This document shows positions 1 through 9,860 of a stretch of 64,000 nt of DNA, piece after piece. Under the pieces are notes generated by a model, which did no database searches, had not been told where the DNA came from, and worked only from the letters and a program-made list of their open reading frames with translations. The position numbers and the translations under genes are program-made. Positions within the stretch are counted from its first letter, which is position 1, and each line of letters opens with the position of its first letter. The DNA comes from Leguminivora glycinivorella (taxonomy: Eukaryota > Arthropoda > Insecta > Lepidoptera > Tortricidae), in NCBI RefSeq assembly GCF_023078275.1, contig NC_062998.1:11374416-11438415 (forward strand), read 5' to 3'.

Positions 1-921
1 GGTACTTTTTGTATAGGTTATTATAATAACTGGACAAAATAATTATAATCAGTGCCGGCGCACTCCGCGATCACGATTCTTTCGCCGAGCTACAAGGCCT
101 TGATATATAGGATGTATTATTTTATCAGCAACAAAAATATGTGATGATATTGAATTAAGGCAAAACAAGACATATAAACGCTCTCCATTATTTCCTCCCT
201 GGTTTATGAAGCTAGAACAATGATTTTTAACACATACGAAATTCGTACACTGAAATAAAGTGATGATACTATAAATATACTCGACATTCAAAGTCGATAA
301 TCTAGTGACGTGAGAAGTTATTGATATAACAGAATTTTGCACAAAATAGGCTCACCCTTTGATGTTGAAAATGCCGCCACTCTATAAAACAAACAGACCG
401 CACACGAGCAGCCGACATTAAATTCTATTGCACGGCGCGAAGGTCGAAAGCCGCGCCCGCACCTGGGCGTAGGTAGCGAGATCGGGTGCACGTGCGCTTA
501 CCTTTGAAATCGCCGACACACAGGTGTCGCTGTTCGCCCTCTCTTTTCATTTATGTTTCTGTTTCAATCGGTTAGCCGTTTGCCGGCCGGCAATAAAGGT
601 TGTTTTTTTAACCGACTTCAAAAAAAGTAGGAGGTTCTCAATTCGACTGAATGTTTTTTAGGGTTCCGTAGTCAACTAGGAATCCTTATAGTTTCCCCCT
701 GTCTGTCTGTCTGTCCGTCCGTCCGCGGATAATCTCAGTAACCGTAAGCACTAGAAAGCTGCCTTAATTCAATATCATCACATATTTTTGTTACTGATAA
801 AATAATACATCCTATATATCAAGGCCTTGTAGCTCGGCGAAAGAATCGTGATCGCGGAGTGCGCCGGCACTGATTATAATTATTTTGTCCAGTTATTATA
901 ATAACCTATACAAAAAGTACC
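1..921. mobile_element. DNA element with 160-bp terminal inverted repeats
   Basis: Bases 1-161 reappear as the reverse complement at 762-921 with very few mismatches, so this is an element with long terminal inverted repeats and about 600 bp between them. The outer end reads GGTACTTTTTGTATAGG. The left edge coincides with the window start, so the target duplication cannot be checked. The core is heterogeneous: a GC-rich stretch at about 420-600 and a dispersed moth repeat at 600-760. No transposase is visible, so it is non-autonomous. Confidence 0.8.
600..760 (+). repeat. Partial copy of the dispersed 'agggttccgtag' repeat family
   Basis: This stretch carries the signature text 'gacttcaaaaaaagtaggag', 'agggttccgtagtcaac' and a run of tctg/tccg, followed by 'aatctcagtaaccgtaagca'. 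The same modules recur at 22540-23100 (longest copy), 46240-46560 and 46985-47370 (inverted). It is a fragment of an abundant lepidopteran repeat that I cannot assign to a class. It sits inside the 1-921 element, so it was either captured or inserted there. Confidence 0.7.
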
Positions 922-1000
922 GATAGAATAGGTATTCTAATCTATATCTGCATAGAACTATTTAAAACAAACCACAAAAGTTCATAGTTGATCGTTATTG

Positions 1001-1154
1001 GTACAGTCAGCAACTCAGCTGTGAATACAGATAAAGTGCCAAATATATGTATACACACACCTTAATGTACCAAGTACCAACACTTGTACAGGAAATAAAA
1101 TACTCTATACATATTTTTGGCACTTTGTCTTGCCAGCTGTGTTGTTGACTGTAC
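1001..1154. mobile_element. Palindromic MITE, 'gtacagtca' ends
   Basis: The ends are inverted copies: 'gtacagtcagcaactcagct' at 1001 and its counterpart ending 'gttgttgactgtac' at 1154. Inner text 'gccaaatatatgtatac' is also mirrored by 'tatacatatttttggc'. About 154 bp, non-coding. Other short elements with 'gtacagtca'-type ends occur at 26629-26725 and 58749-58910, but their inner sequence differs. Confidence 0.75.
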
Positions 1155-1242
1155 ACGATCTAAAAAGGAGCCGAACGGTTATTATAATTACGCGGTGACT
1201 TGCGTAGTCGGCGGCCGCGCGATACATAGTGCTGTCTCTGTT

Positions 1243-1348
1243 CAGGCCCCGTAGCCGAATGCCATTTCTCCGACGCGAAACGAAAACGAAACGCAGTCTA
1301 GCTCTGTTGCGCCAATACGCAAGAGCGATAGAGATAGATATCTACTAG
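1243..1348. mobile_element. Left part of a MITE split by the 7-kb foldback element
   Basis: This is the left two thirds of a MITE family whose better copies lie at 18584-18742 and 29201-29363. The family has ends like CAGGGTGCGTAGCCGAATGG and an inner block 'gcgatagagatagatatcta'. Here the MITE stops right after 'tatctactag', where the foldback element begins, and its missing right end reappears at 8361-8408. The bases before it ('tagtgctgtctctgtt') and after the right part resemble one minisatellite unit, which supports pairing the two halves. Confidence 0.75.
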
Positions 1349-1784
1349 TGGTCCAAGAGCTGGCAGGATTTTGGAGTAGGTCCTTGAGGCAACCTGGAAA
1401 GGTGCTCAGATGCTTCTCTGATCATAGCCAACATCAGGTCTGCAAGTCTGGCAGCTGGGGAGCGGGGCTTTATCGAGCTATGAATTTTTAAAGATTTAAT
1501 TTTTTGAGGCCCAAAAAAGGTGTTTGAGGCAACCTGGAATTATTAAAAAGTGAAAATAGAGTTCCTCAGAAGTCGCATAGTATTTATGCCAGATCATTTG
1601 GCCAGGTCCTTCACCGTGCCAGAACGGTACAAAGTGGTAAAAACAAAATTCCAAAAAAGGTTCTTGAGGCAGTCTGTCATTTTTACCAGTGAAAGATGAG
1701 GGTCTAAATAGCCATGGAAAAATAATGCCATGACATGAGGTGGGGTCCGTACCCTGCCATTCGATCTTGAAAGTCAATTTTTTA

Positions 1785-3480
1785 GTTTTTCGTAAATAAC
1801 TCGTAAACGGTGGCCCATAGCAAAAAAATATGTTAAACAGAAAATATCTACATAAAATTTCCTACAAGAAAGGTTATGTACATTTTTTCGATAGGATCAA
1901 TATATAAATGGATAATTTAGTAAGAAATTTTTTTTAATCGATTACATGCTCCGTTTTTCGTCAATACCTCGTAAACGGTGGCCCACAGCAAAAAAATATG
2001 TTTAACAGAAAATATCTACATAAAATTTCCTATAAGAAAGGTTATATAACTTTTTTCGCTAGGATCAATTTTTTAGTTGGAAAGTATTTTTAAATAGATA
2101 TTTGGGCCGTTTTTTGTTGATAACTCAAAAACGGTGGATCACAGCCAAAAATAATGTTAGACAGAATTAATCTACATAATATTTCCTACAAGAAAGGTTC
2201 TATACGTTTTTTCGCTAGAATCAATATTTTAGTTGAAAAGTATTTTTAAATACATTTCATGGGCAGTTTTTTGTTAATAACTCGAAATCGGTGGCCCACA
2301 GCCAAAAATATTGTTATACAGAATTAATCTACATAATATTTCTCACAAGAAACGTTCTATAACATTTTTCGCTAGAATCAATATTTTAGTTGGAAAGTAT
2401 TTTTAAATAGATTACATGGGCCGTTTTTTGTTAATAACTCGAAATCGGTGGCTCACAGCCAAAACTAATGTTACACAAAATTAATCTACATAATATTTCA
2501 TACAAGAAGGGTTCTATAACATTTTTCGCTAGAATCAATATTTTAGTTGGAAATTATTTTTAAATAAATTTCATGGGCCGTTTTTTGTTAATAACTCGAA
2601 ATCGGTGGCTCACAGCCAAAACTAATGTTACACAGAATTAATCTTCATAATATTTCCTACAAGAAAGGTTCTATAATATTTTTCGCTAGGATCAATATTT
2701 TAGTTGGGAAGTATTTTTAAATAGATTTCATGGACCGTTTTTTGTAAATACCTCGTAAAAGGTGGCCTACAGCTAAATAAAATGTTCACGAGAAAAAAAT
2801 CTACATAAGATTTCCTACAAGAAAGGTTCTAAGTATACGTTTTTTCGCTAGAATCAATATTTTAGTTGGAAAGTATTTTAAAATGGGCCGCTTTTTGTTG
2901 ATAACTCAAAAACGGTGGCTCACAGCAAAAAATAACGATATACAGAATTAATCGTCATAATATTTCCTACAAGAAAGGTTCTATAAGATTTTTCGCTGGG
3001 ATCAATATTTTAGTTGGAAAATATTTTTAAATAGATTTCATTAGCCGTTTTTTGTAAATACCTCGTAAACGGTGGCCCACAGCTAAATAAAATGTTCACG
3101 AGAATAAAATCTACATAAAATTTCCTTTAAGAAAGGTTCTATACGTTTTTTCGCTAGGATCAATATTTTAGTTGGAAAGTACATATTTTGAAATAGATTA
3201 CATGGGCCGCTTTTTGTTAATAATATCAAAAACGGTGCCCCATTACCGGAAATAATATTAAACAGAAATAATCTATATAATATTTGCTACAAGAAACGTT
3301 ATGTAAGAAACGTTAGGATCAATATTTTAGTAGGACAGTATTTTAAATAGATTACACGAGCCGTTTTTTGCAAATAACTCGAAAACGGTGGTCCACAGCT
3401 AAATCAATCTTCAACGGGAATAACAAACATAAAATTTTCTACAATAAAAGTTTTGTACGTTTTTTCGCTAGGATCAATAA
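1785..3480. repeat. Left-arm tandem array, 11 diverged units of ~158 bp
   Basis: Units start near 1789, 1951, 2109, 2262, 2421, 2577, 2737, 2887, 3044, 3207 and 3363. Each contains in order a 'ttttttgttaataactcg' block, 'cggtggcccacagc', 'ttaatctacataatatttc', 'tacaagaaaggttcta' and 'cgctaggatcaatatttta'. Unit length varies between about 150 and 163 bp. Units nearest the terminus ('gtaaataactcgtaaacgg') differ from inner units ('gttaataactcgaaatcgg'), so the array has subtypes. Confidence 0.9.
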
Positions 3481-3506
3481 TATTTAAATAGATTTATTTA
3501 TTTATT

Positions 3507-5495
3507 TACACAAAGAAAATTACACAGTATGACAGTATACAAAACTAAAGCACCGTGAATTTTAAATAAACATTACAACAAGTAACACAAAATTAAATAT
3601 TAAATAAACAGCAAAATCAAAACATGACGCTCGTATAGCCCGGTCTACTGCCACGAACCATATCTGTTTTTTTGATTACATGTTGGAAAAGATGGACTCG
3701 CACCACCAAGTAGATGCAATATACTTCGATTTCAAAAAGGCATTCGACTTGGTCGACAATGACGTACTACTGCAGAAATTTGCAGCACTCGGTTTCACCC
3801 CAAAGCTCTTGTCGTTTTTTGCTAATTACTTGAAAGATCGTAGCCAATACGTGCAAATGTCGAACTTCCGGTCTAGAGAATATTATACGCGTTCGGGAGT
3901 TAGCCAGGGGAGCAACTTGGGTCCGACACAGTTTCTTATTATGGTAAACGACCTTTGCAGTAGTATTGTTGGGGCGCATTTTCTCCTCTTTGCTGACGAT
4001 CTCAAGTTAATGTTGCCAATAGATAGTTCCTTGGACTGCGACTTTCTCCAGCAGATGGTGGATACAGTGTCACGGTGGAGCGCTAAGAACAAGCTGGAGC
4101 TTAACGCTAAGAAATGTAAAGCCATCACATTTACTAGGTCAAAAAACCCGATCACAGCGAGCTACCATCTTTCTGGCGTTCCGCTGGAGCACGTTTCCGC
4201 CATCCAAGATCTTGGTATTGGGTTGGATACTAAGCTCAACATGCACGATCACATCATAAGCATTTGCAAGAAGGCTAACAAGACGTTAGATTTTATCATG
4301 AGAACAGCCGCACAATTCAGTGACGTGAAAATTGCCCTACTATTGTATAATGCGTATGTCAGAAGCAAATTAGAGTATAATGCGATATAAACGCGTATAA
4401 ACGCCCATCTGCTCGCAAGAATATCAACATTAGGTGCCACGTCTAAAAACTAATTCACTATTTGCAGTGCACGAACTAGCGGTTACTTGCGGCAAAACAC
4501 GGTTCGAGCAGCCGGCACCGCCAGTAGGGGTGCCTACATTCACGAAAAGCATATTTCGTCACAGAGAGAACAAATAGACGGACCAGCTGGGATACTAAAA
4601 CCGGGCAATCTGACTCCCCCTTCAAAATACCACATCACAGAGAACCAACTAGGGGTTGGTCTGTGTACCACATGCAACAGACATCAGCACGACATTACGC
4701 CTAACTTCTAACGAGAAGAAACCCAACGTCCCCAAAAGGAATTTTGTTGGGTACAAGAATCGGTAATACCCGTACATTTTTTTATAAAAGAAACGCAAAA
4801 ATGTTTTTTGGACCTTTTCGACCAGCAGGATGTAGGGCGCTTCATGGGGATTCCAAACGGCTGAGGCTGTCTCAAGCTTACTTCTCACCAGGGCAGTATA
4901 AAGAAGCTTTATGTCCCTGGGATTGTCAAATTCTTTGGCGTTGCGGACAACAAACCCAAGCCTGCGGTAACAGTCTGCGCAAGCATTGTCATGTGCTCAT
5001 GAAAGTTAAGGTGGGAATCTAAAACATAACCGCACAGTTGTCAACACTGAACTGAAGTTTCAGAAGTTTGTTTACAAGACTCAATTCATAAACCCGATCA
5101 ATATCACTTTGTAAAGATTGTAAGTCAGAATCTTCCTGGACCCTGTAAATTAGTTTCAGGTCGTCAGCATAGAGTAGGCATTGCGCATGCTTAGGCACCA
5201 AGGCCAGATCATTGACCATAACACCAAAGAGCAGAGGACCCAGAATAGAGCCCTGACTGACCCCGGAACGGGTGGGGTAGGCACTCGACACAAAGCATCC
5301 GTGCTGCACATATTGCCGTCTATCACGTAGATAACTAGCAAAAAGGCAAAGCAGTTTAGGCGAGAAACCAATGCTGCATAATTTGCTTAAGAGTACGTCG
5401 TTATCTACGCGATCAGAGGCTTTTTTGAAATCAAAGTACAGCACGTCCACCTGCATCCCTCTATCTAAGTAGCGCGAAACGGAATCAACCAAGGT
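3507..5495 (-). pseudogene. Dead jockey/CR1-like LINE, 3' part, interrupted
   Basis: Read on the minus strand this is the 3' part of a non-LTR retrotransposon. At 5019-5492 it encodes a reverse transcriptase segment with YFDFKKASDRVDNDVLL, SGVSQGSILGPLLF and the catalytic LYADDLKL motif. At 4649-4888 comes the downstream segment RSKLETASAVWNPHEAP. A deletion of about 100 bp lies between them (compare 14911-15009 in the second copy). The 3' untranslated region ends near 3507 with an (aaat)n tail abutting the tandem array. A plus-strand piece of a different LINE (3632-4398) splits the 3' region. The frame is broken several times. The same LINE sits at the same place in the inverted copy at 14518-15810, so it entered before the two copies separated. 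Clade is inferred from motifs only. Confidence 0.8.
3632..4398 (+). pseudogene. LINE reverse transcriptase fragment, opposite strand
   Basis: An open frame at 3680-4390 (236 residues) encodes the central part of a non-LTR reverse transcriptase: YFDFKKAFDLVDNDVLLQ, then SGVSQGSNLGPTQF, then the catalytic LLFADDLKLML, then the C-terminal YNAYVRSKLEYNAI, where it stops. It is roughly half identical to the RT on the other strand at 5019-5492, so it is a related but distinct LINE, not a twin-priming inversion of the same copy. N-terminal RT motifs, endonuclease and 3' tail are absent. It lies inside the minus-strand LINE and is missing from the equivalent place at 15600-15670, so it arrived only in this copy. 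Confidence 0.8.
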
Positions 5496-5804
5496 TAAGA
5501 GGCCTTATTCCTAAAAAAGAGCGTTTTTTGCAAAATGTAACATTTTTCATTCAAAACTATAATGAAACTATACTTAAGTGATTATTAAAAAACTGATAAT
5601 GTTTCTAAAAGAACATATCTTAAGCTAGTTAATCATAATATAATATTTTAAAATATGTCTTTTTATACTTAAAACAAATCAGTTTTTTCGGTAGACGTTT
5701 TCAAATTTCGTAGTGGGATCACTCGTTTAGAATCGTGATTGTGCTGTTAAATATGTTATTTGGGGTAATCAATGATCACAAACCACAATCCTATTTGTTA
5801 TATC

Positions 5805-5930
5805 CAGCACGGGAAGCATGGTCGCGCGATAGACGAAAAAATATCAGGCCGTCCGGATATCGCACTTACAAATAGTGCGATGGACGGCCTGCTATTTTAT
5901 CGTCTATCGCGCGACCATGCTCCCGTGCTG
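5805..5930. mobile_element. Hairpin MITE, 'cagcacggg' ends
   Basis: The sequence is close to a perfect hairpin: 'cagcacgggaagcatggtcg' at the left returns as the reverse complement ending 'catgctcccgtgctg'. The inner stems contain 'ggccgtcc' and 'atcgcactt...aagtgcgat'-type text. A second member lies at 50490-50608. The outer 15 bp of the same MITE also form the truncation edge of the inverted foldback copy at 14192-14206. Confidence 0.85.
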
Positions 5931-6960
5931 TACGAGGTAATCATAGTTTGACATTTTAAGATTTATTTGAAATGGTGGATAAATAACCTTCCGTATCTTC
6001 CCCATTTTTTTCGATAAAAAGAGGTTTACATTATGTATTTTTCCTGCGATTCCTGCATTTATTGTAACTTAAATAATATTATCCTAAACTAGAACTTCTT
6101 GTTGACATATAAGAAAAAAATTATACATATAGGACATACCTTTCTGTCGACAGACATTTTTTTAAAGCACCTAAAATTCGAATAAAATACACTGTTGATG
6201 CGGGCCCGCTCAGTCTGCGCCGAGCGCTCGTAGACAACGGACTTGCGTTCGATCGTCCGGCGCTCCTTGCTTTCGTAAGTAGCTAGATAGTTCCGAGAAA
6301 TGCTGTATACTGCGACTTAACAAATCTTGATCCCGTGGGTGGCAAACAGGCATACGGTCTTATATATAGCTGCAACCCCACTGATTTCTAACCTCTCCCT
6401 ATATCTGGAGAACGGCTAAACCGATTTCGACGATCGAAGTGTCTTTGTATAGAGGAAGCGAGGAGACGTGTGGAAAAAATATGGAATCTGGTCTGCGACT
6501 CTTGGGTCAAAAAATGTTGGACGGCCTGGCTGAACGGGGGGAGATATTGGGGGGGGGGGTGCTCGACCAAATGTCATAGAGGACCCTGGGTAGTTTTTGA
6601 AGCTGCCATTTTTTTTTTCAAAATGGCCGACTTTTTTTTTGTTGATTTTTCAAGTTTATCCTAGAGTGCTCAGATTTTGGTCATAGAATCTCTCTAGGGT
6701 CTAGATTAAAATGATATAATTTTTTTTTTAAAATGCTACAAATGTGAAAAAAAATTCCACTTTTTTGTATGGCAACTTTTAAACCGTAAGAGATAGCCGG
6801 GGGGTGCTCGATCAAATGTCATACAGGAGCCCGAGTAGAAAAAAGTTGCATCAAAAAAATTCAAAATGGCCGACTTTTTTTTTTCAAGTTGGTCCGAGCG
6901 CGCTGAAATTTTGCATGCGGAGAGGTATGGGCCCCTAGAATACAAATGTCAAAAAAATTT
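5931..6960. repeat. Foldback element core with an internal duplicated block
   Basis: Non-coding core of the 7-kb element. A block starting 'gggggtgctcgaccaaatgt' (about 6552-6640) is repeated in diverged form at about 6800-6890, each followed by 'caaaatggccgactttttt'. Upstream, 6190-6320 is GC-rich ('gcgggcccgctcagtctgcg'). I recognise no protein-coding potential. Confidence 0.5.
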
Positions 6961-7009
6961 TATCGAAAATCCAAGATGGCCACCGTTATGGCAAAATAAT
7001 TTTTTCTAG

Positions 7010-7310
7010 TATTTTCGCGAGCCCGAAGGGCGAGCTTCAGGGTGGGAGGCCGAAGGCCGACCCTGCGGAGGGCCGCAAAAACGGAGCTCACCTTTAGGCT
7101 CCTCGGGCCAAATCCAAGTAATTTCACTGCGGGCATAAAGTGCTCCCATACAATTTCCTTACAAAAGTGTCTTAAACAAGCGTAACCGGCGGGCCGAAGG
7201 CCCGACGGTGGAACTTCGGAGCCGAGCGAAGGCCGAAGGCCGAGCTCCGCGTAGGGCCTAAGGCCCGGAGCGTCCCTGATCGACTCGCCGGCGGTCCGGG
7301 AAGTTGGAAA
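7010..7310. repeat. GC-rich block of short palindromes (GGCCGAAGGCC type)
   Basis: This stretch is much richer in G and C than its surroundings. It contains repeated short palindromes such as 'gcccgaagggc', 'ggccgaaggcc' (more than once), 'gggccgaaggccc' and 'gggcctaaggccc'. It ends directly against the right-arm tandem array. No frame with recognisable protein was seen. Confidence 0.7.
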
Positions 7311-7315
7311 AATAC

Positions 7316-7935
7316 TTTCCAACTAAAATATTGATCCTAGCGAAAAATATTATAGAATCTTTCTTGTAGGAAATATTATGAAGATTAATTCTGTGAAACA
7401 TTAGTTTTGGCTGTAAGCCACCGATTTCGAGTTATTAACAAAAAACGGCCCATGAAATCTATTCAAAAATACTTTCCAACTAAAATATTGATCCTAGCGA
7501 AAAATCTTATAGAACCTTTCTTGTAGAAAATATTATGTAGATTAATTCTGTCTAACATTATTTTTGACTGTGAGCCAAAGTTTTTGAGTTATCAACAAAA
7601 AATGGCTTAAATATTTATTTAAAAATACTTTCCAACTAAAAAATTGATCCTAGCGAAAAAAGTTATATAACCTTTCTTATAGGAAATTTTATGTAGATAT
7701 TTTCTGTTTAACATAATTTTTTGCTGTGGGCCACCTTTTACGAGGTATTGACGAAAAACGGAGCATGTAATCGATTAAAAAAAACTTTCTTACTAAATTA
7801 TCCGTTTATATATTGATCCTATCGAAAAAACGTACATAACCTTTCTTGTAGGAAATTTTATGTAGATATTTTCTGTTTAACATATTTTTTTGCTGTGGGC
7901 CACCGTTTACGAGTTATTTACGAAAAACTAAAAAA
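7316..7935. repeat. Right-arm tandem array, 4 units of ~158 bp
   Basis: Four units of the family described at 1785-3480, in the opposite orientation, with unit marks near 7430, 7577, 7735 and 7900. The subtype order again places 'aaataactcgtaaacgg'-type units next to the terminus. The two arms of one element therefore differ in copy number (11 against 4). Confidence 0.85.
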
Positions 7936-8354
7936 ATGACTTTCAAGATCGAATGGCAGGTACGGACCCCACCTCATGTCATGGCATTATTTTTCCATGG
8001 CTATTTAGACCCTCATCTTTCACTGGTAAAAATGACAGACTGCCTCAAGAACCTTTTTTGGATTTTTTTTTTACCACTTTGTACCGTTCTGGCACGGTGA
8101 AGGACCCGGCCAAATGATCTGGCATAAATACTATGCGACTTCTGAGGAACTCTATTTTCACTTTTTAATAATTCCAGGTTGCCTCAAACACCTTTTTTGG
8201 GCCTCAAAAATTAAATCTTTAAAAATTCATAGCTCGATAAAGCCCCGCTCCCCAGCTGCCAGACTTGCAGACCTGATGTTGGCTATGATCAGAGAAGCAT
8301 CTGAGCACCTTTCCAGGTTGCCTCAAGGACCTACTCCAAAATCCTGCCAGCTCT

Positions 8355-8408
8355 CCGTCTATAGCGTTTCGTTTCGTGAGCGTTTGTGCCATTCGGCTAC
8401 GCACCCTG
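8355..8408. mobile_element. Right part of the MITE split by the foldback element
   Basis: After a short junction ('ccgtcta') the text 'tagcgtttcgtttcgtgagc' to 'cggctacgcaccctg' is the right end of the MITE whose left part ends at 1348. In intact copies (for example near 18690) 'tatctactagcgcttcg' is continuous, so the break point falls at 'cta|gcg'. The junction suggests a TA duplication but is not clean. Confidence 0.7.
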
Positions 8409-8460
8409 TTCTCACTACCACGAATTTGAAGAACAATATTGCTGTCTCTCTCAATCTTTA

Positions 8461-8551
8461 GGCGTCATTCATATATTACGTCATACTAAATGTGACAATC
8501 CATGTTAAAGGATTAAAAAAGCGTGACATTGGGGGGTCCAAATAGTAGTCC
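8461..8551. mobile_element. Partial copy of the 'ggcgtcatccatatattacg' MITE
   Basis: It matches the left half and middle of the element at 60558-60714 ('catatattacgtca', 'actaaatgtgacaatcc', 'aaaaaagcgtgacat'). The right inverted repeat is missing here. Confidence 0.65.
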
Positions 8552-8569
8552 ATAAACCACGTCTTTGAC

Positions 8570-9180
8570 CAACGTGAGTGATATCTCTGTCACTCTTTAC
8601 GTCTTTACTAACAGAAATTTAAATAACAATAGTGCTATCTCTGTCACTCTTTACTAACAGAAATTTAAATAACAAAAATGCTATCTCTGTCACTCTTTAC
8701 TACCAGGAACTTAAATTATTATAGTGCTATCTCTATTCTCTGTCACTCTTTACTATCAGGAACTTAAATTGTTATAGTGCTATCTCTGTCACTCTTTACT
8801 ACCAGGACCTTAAATTATTATAGTGCTATCTCTGTCACTCTTTACTGTGTGCGGGAAGTGCACATACCACGAGTTTGACTAACATGAGTGCTATCTCTAT
8901 CACTCTTTACTACCAGGAACTTTAATTATGATAGTGCTATCTCTGTCACTCTTTACTACCAGGAACATAAATTTTATTATTACAGTGCTATCTCTGTCAC
9001 TCTTTACTACCAGGAACTTAAATGATTATAGTGCTATCTCTGTCACTCTTTACTGTGTGCGGGAAGTGCACATACCACGAGTTTGACTAACATGAGTGCT
9101 ATCTCTGTCACTCTTTACTACCAGGAACTTAAATGATTATAGTGCTATCTCTGTCACTCTTTACTTCTAGGAACTTAAAT
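8570..9180. repeat. Minisatellite, ~45-bp unit with a longer variant
   Basis: The core unit is 'agtgctatctctgtcactct' followed by 'ttactaccaggaacttaaat', repeated about a dozen times. A longer variant with 'tgtgcgggaagtgcacatac' appears near 8848 and again near 9054, about 206 bp apart, which indicates a higher-order repeat. Related text also flanks the split MITE at 1228-1242 and 8409-8457. Confidence 0.9.
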
Positions 9181-9400
9181 ATTTTTTTCGGTTTCGGTTT
9201 TGGTCTTGGTTTCGGTGTCGGTTTTGGTGTAGGTTTCGGTGTCGGTTTCGGTTTCGATTTCGGTTTTCGTTTCCATTCCCGTTTCGGTTTCCGTTTTCGT
9301 TTTCAGTTTTGTTTTTGTTTAAACTAACAGAACTAAAACTAAAACCAAAACCAAAACCAAACCAGAAACGGGAAACCGAACACGGGAAACCGGATATCGG
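9181..9400. repeat. Hexamer array that switches strand
   Basis: From about 9187 to 9318 the top strand is a degenerate (GGTTTC/GGTTTT/GGTGTC) hexamer array. After 'tgtttaaactaacag' at about 9315-9330 the pattern flips to (AAAACC)n and (GGAAACC)n on the same strand. The two halves are partly complementary and could fold back. Reading frames across it are repeat artefacts. Confidence 0.85.
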
Positions 9401-9695
9401 ATACCGTATATCGGATACTGGTTACCGGTTACTGTCTACCGTTTACCGGATACCGGTTACCGTCTACCGGTTACCGGTCACCGTTTACCGGATACCGGTT
9501 AACGGTCATTGGTTACTGGTTACCGGTTACCGGTCACCGAATACCGGAGACCTGTCACCGGTTACCGGTTAACGGTTACCGGATACCGGTTACCGGTTAC
9601 CGGATACCGGTTACCGGATACCGGATACAGGATACAGGATACAGGATACAGGATACCGGATACCGGATACCGGTTACCGGGTACCAGATACCAGA
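9401..9695. repeat. Heptamer array, TACCGGT/TACCGGA type
   Basis: A degenerate 7-bp repeat with units such as 'ttaccgg', 'ataccgg', 'tcaccgg' and 'ttaacgg' runs for nearly 300 bp, ending in 'ataccag'-type units. Tyr-Arg-Leu-Pro-rich reading frames across it are by-products of the period. Confidence 0.9.
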
Positions 9696-9712
9696 AACCA
9701 GGTTTTGATTTA

Positions 9713-9860
9713 GAATAGAATAGAATATTCATTTATTTAACGTCACAACATGGTACACACAAAAAGAAGAAGGCATGCAAACAAAACATACAATGGACGC
9801 TAAATAGGACCCTCACTCAGCATGGTGCCACGGCAACACGGCAACGGCGGTGGTGGTGGC
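9713..9860 (-). mobile_element. Short 3' end of a LINE-like retroposon (minus strand)
   Basis: On the minus strand the text ends in '...aaataaatgaatattcta' plus a short (ttcta)n tail, the same tail type seen at LINE ends near 20510 and 22070. Only about 150 bp is recognisable and no coding sequence remains. Confidence 0.45.

Larger units (their letters stand above)
1349..8354. mobile_element. Composite foldback-like transposon with tandem-repeat arms
   Basis: The left end begins 'tggtccaagagctggcagga' and the right end is the reverse complement, finishing 'cctgccagctct' at 8354. Each end has a unique zone of about 430 bp followed inward by tandem repeats of about 158 bp: 11 units at 1785-3480 and 4 units in the opposite direction at 7316-7935. 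Between the arms lie a broken LINE (3507-5495), a 300-bp segment, a hairpin MITE (5805-5930) and a core of about 1.4 kb. Flanking halves of one MITE (1243-1348, 8355-8408) define it as a single insertion. Long arms with variable tandem arrays resemble foldback elements such as Galileo of Drosophila in architecture only. No transposase is recognisable, and the exact target duplication is unclear (possibly TA). Confidence 0.7.

Noticed and set aside
1496..1777. 93-residue frame in the foldback terminus, also seen near 8114 and 17083
   Set aside because: The frame is not preserved in the same form in the three termini and resembles no protein; the stretch is a terminal repeat zone.
1789..3480. 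Centromeric-type satellite
   Set aside because: The ~158-bp units are confined to transposon arms with defined termini and flanks.
8570..9180. CRISPR-like array
   Set aside because: Spacers are not unique, unit length varies and the context is eukaryotic; it is a minisatellite.
9133..9718. Gly-Phe-rich and Tyr-Arg-Pro-rich reading frames
   Set aside because: They follow the hexamer and heptamer periods; no start context, splice site or known protein.
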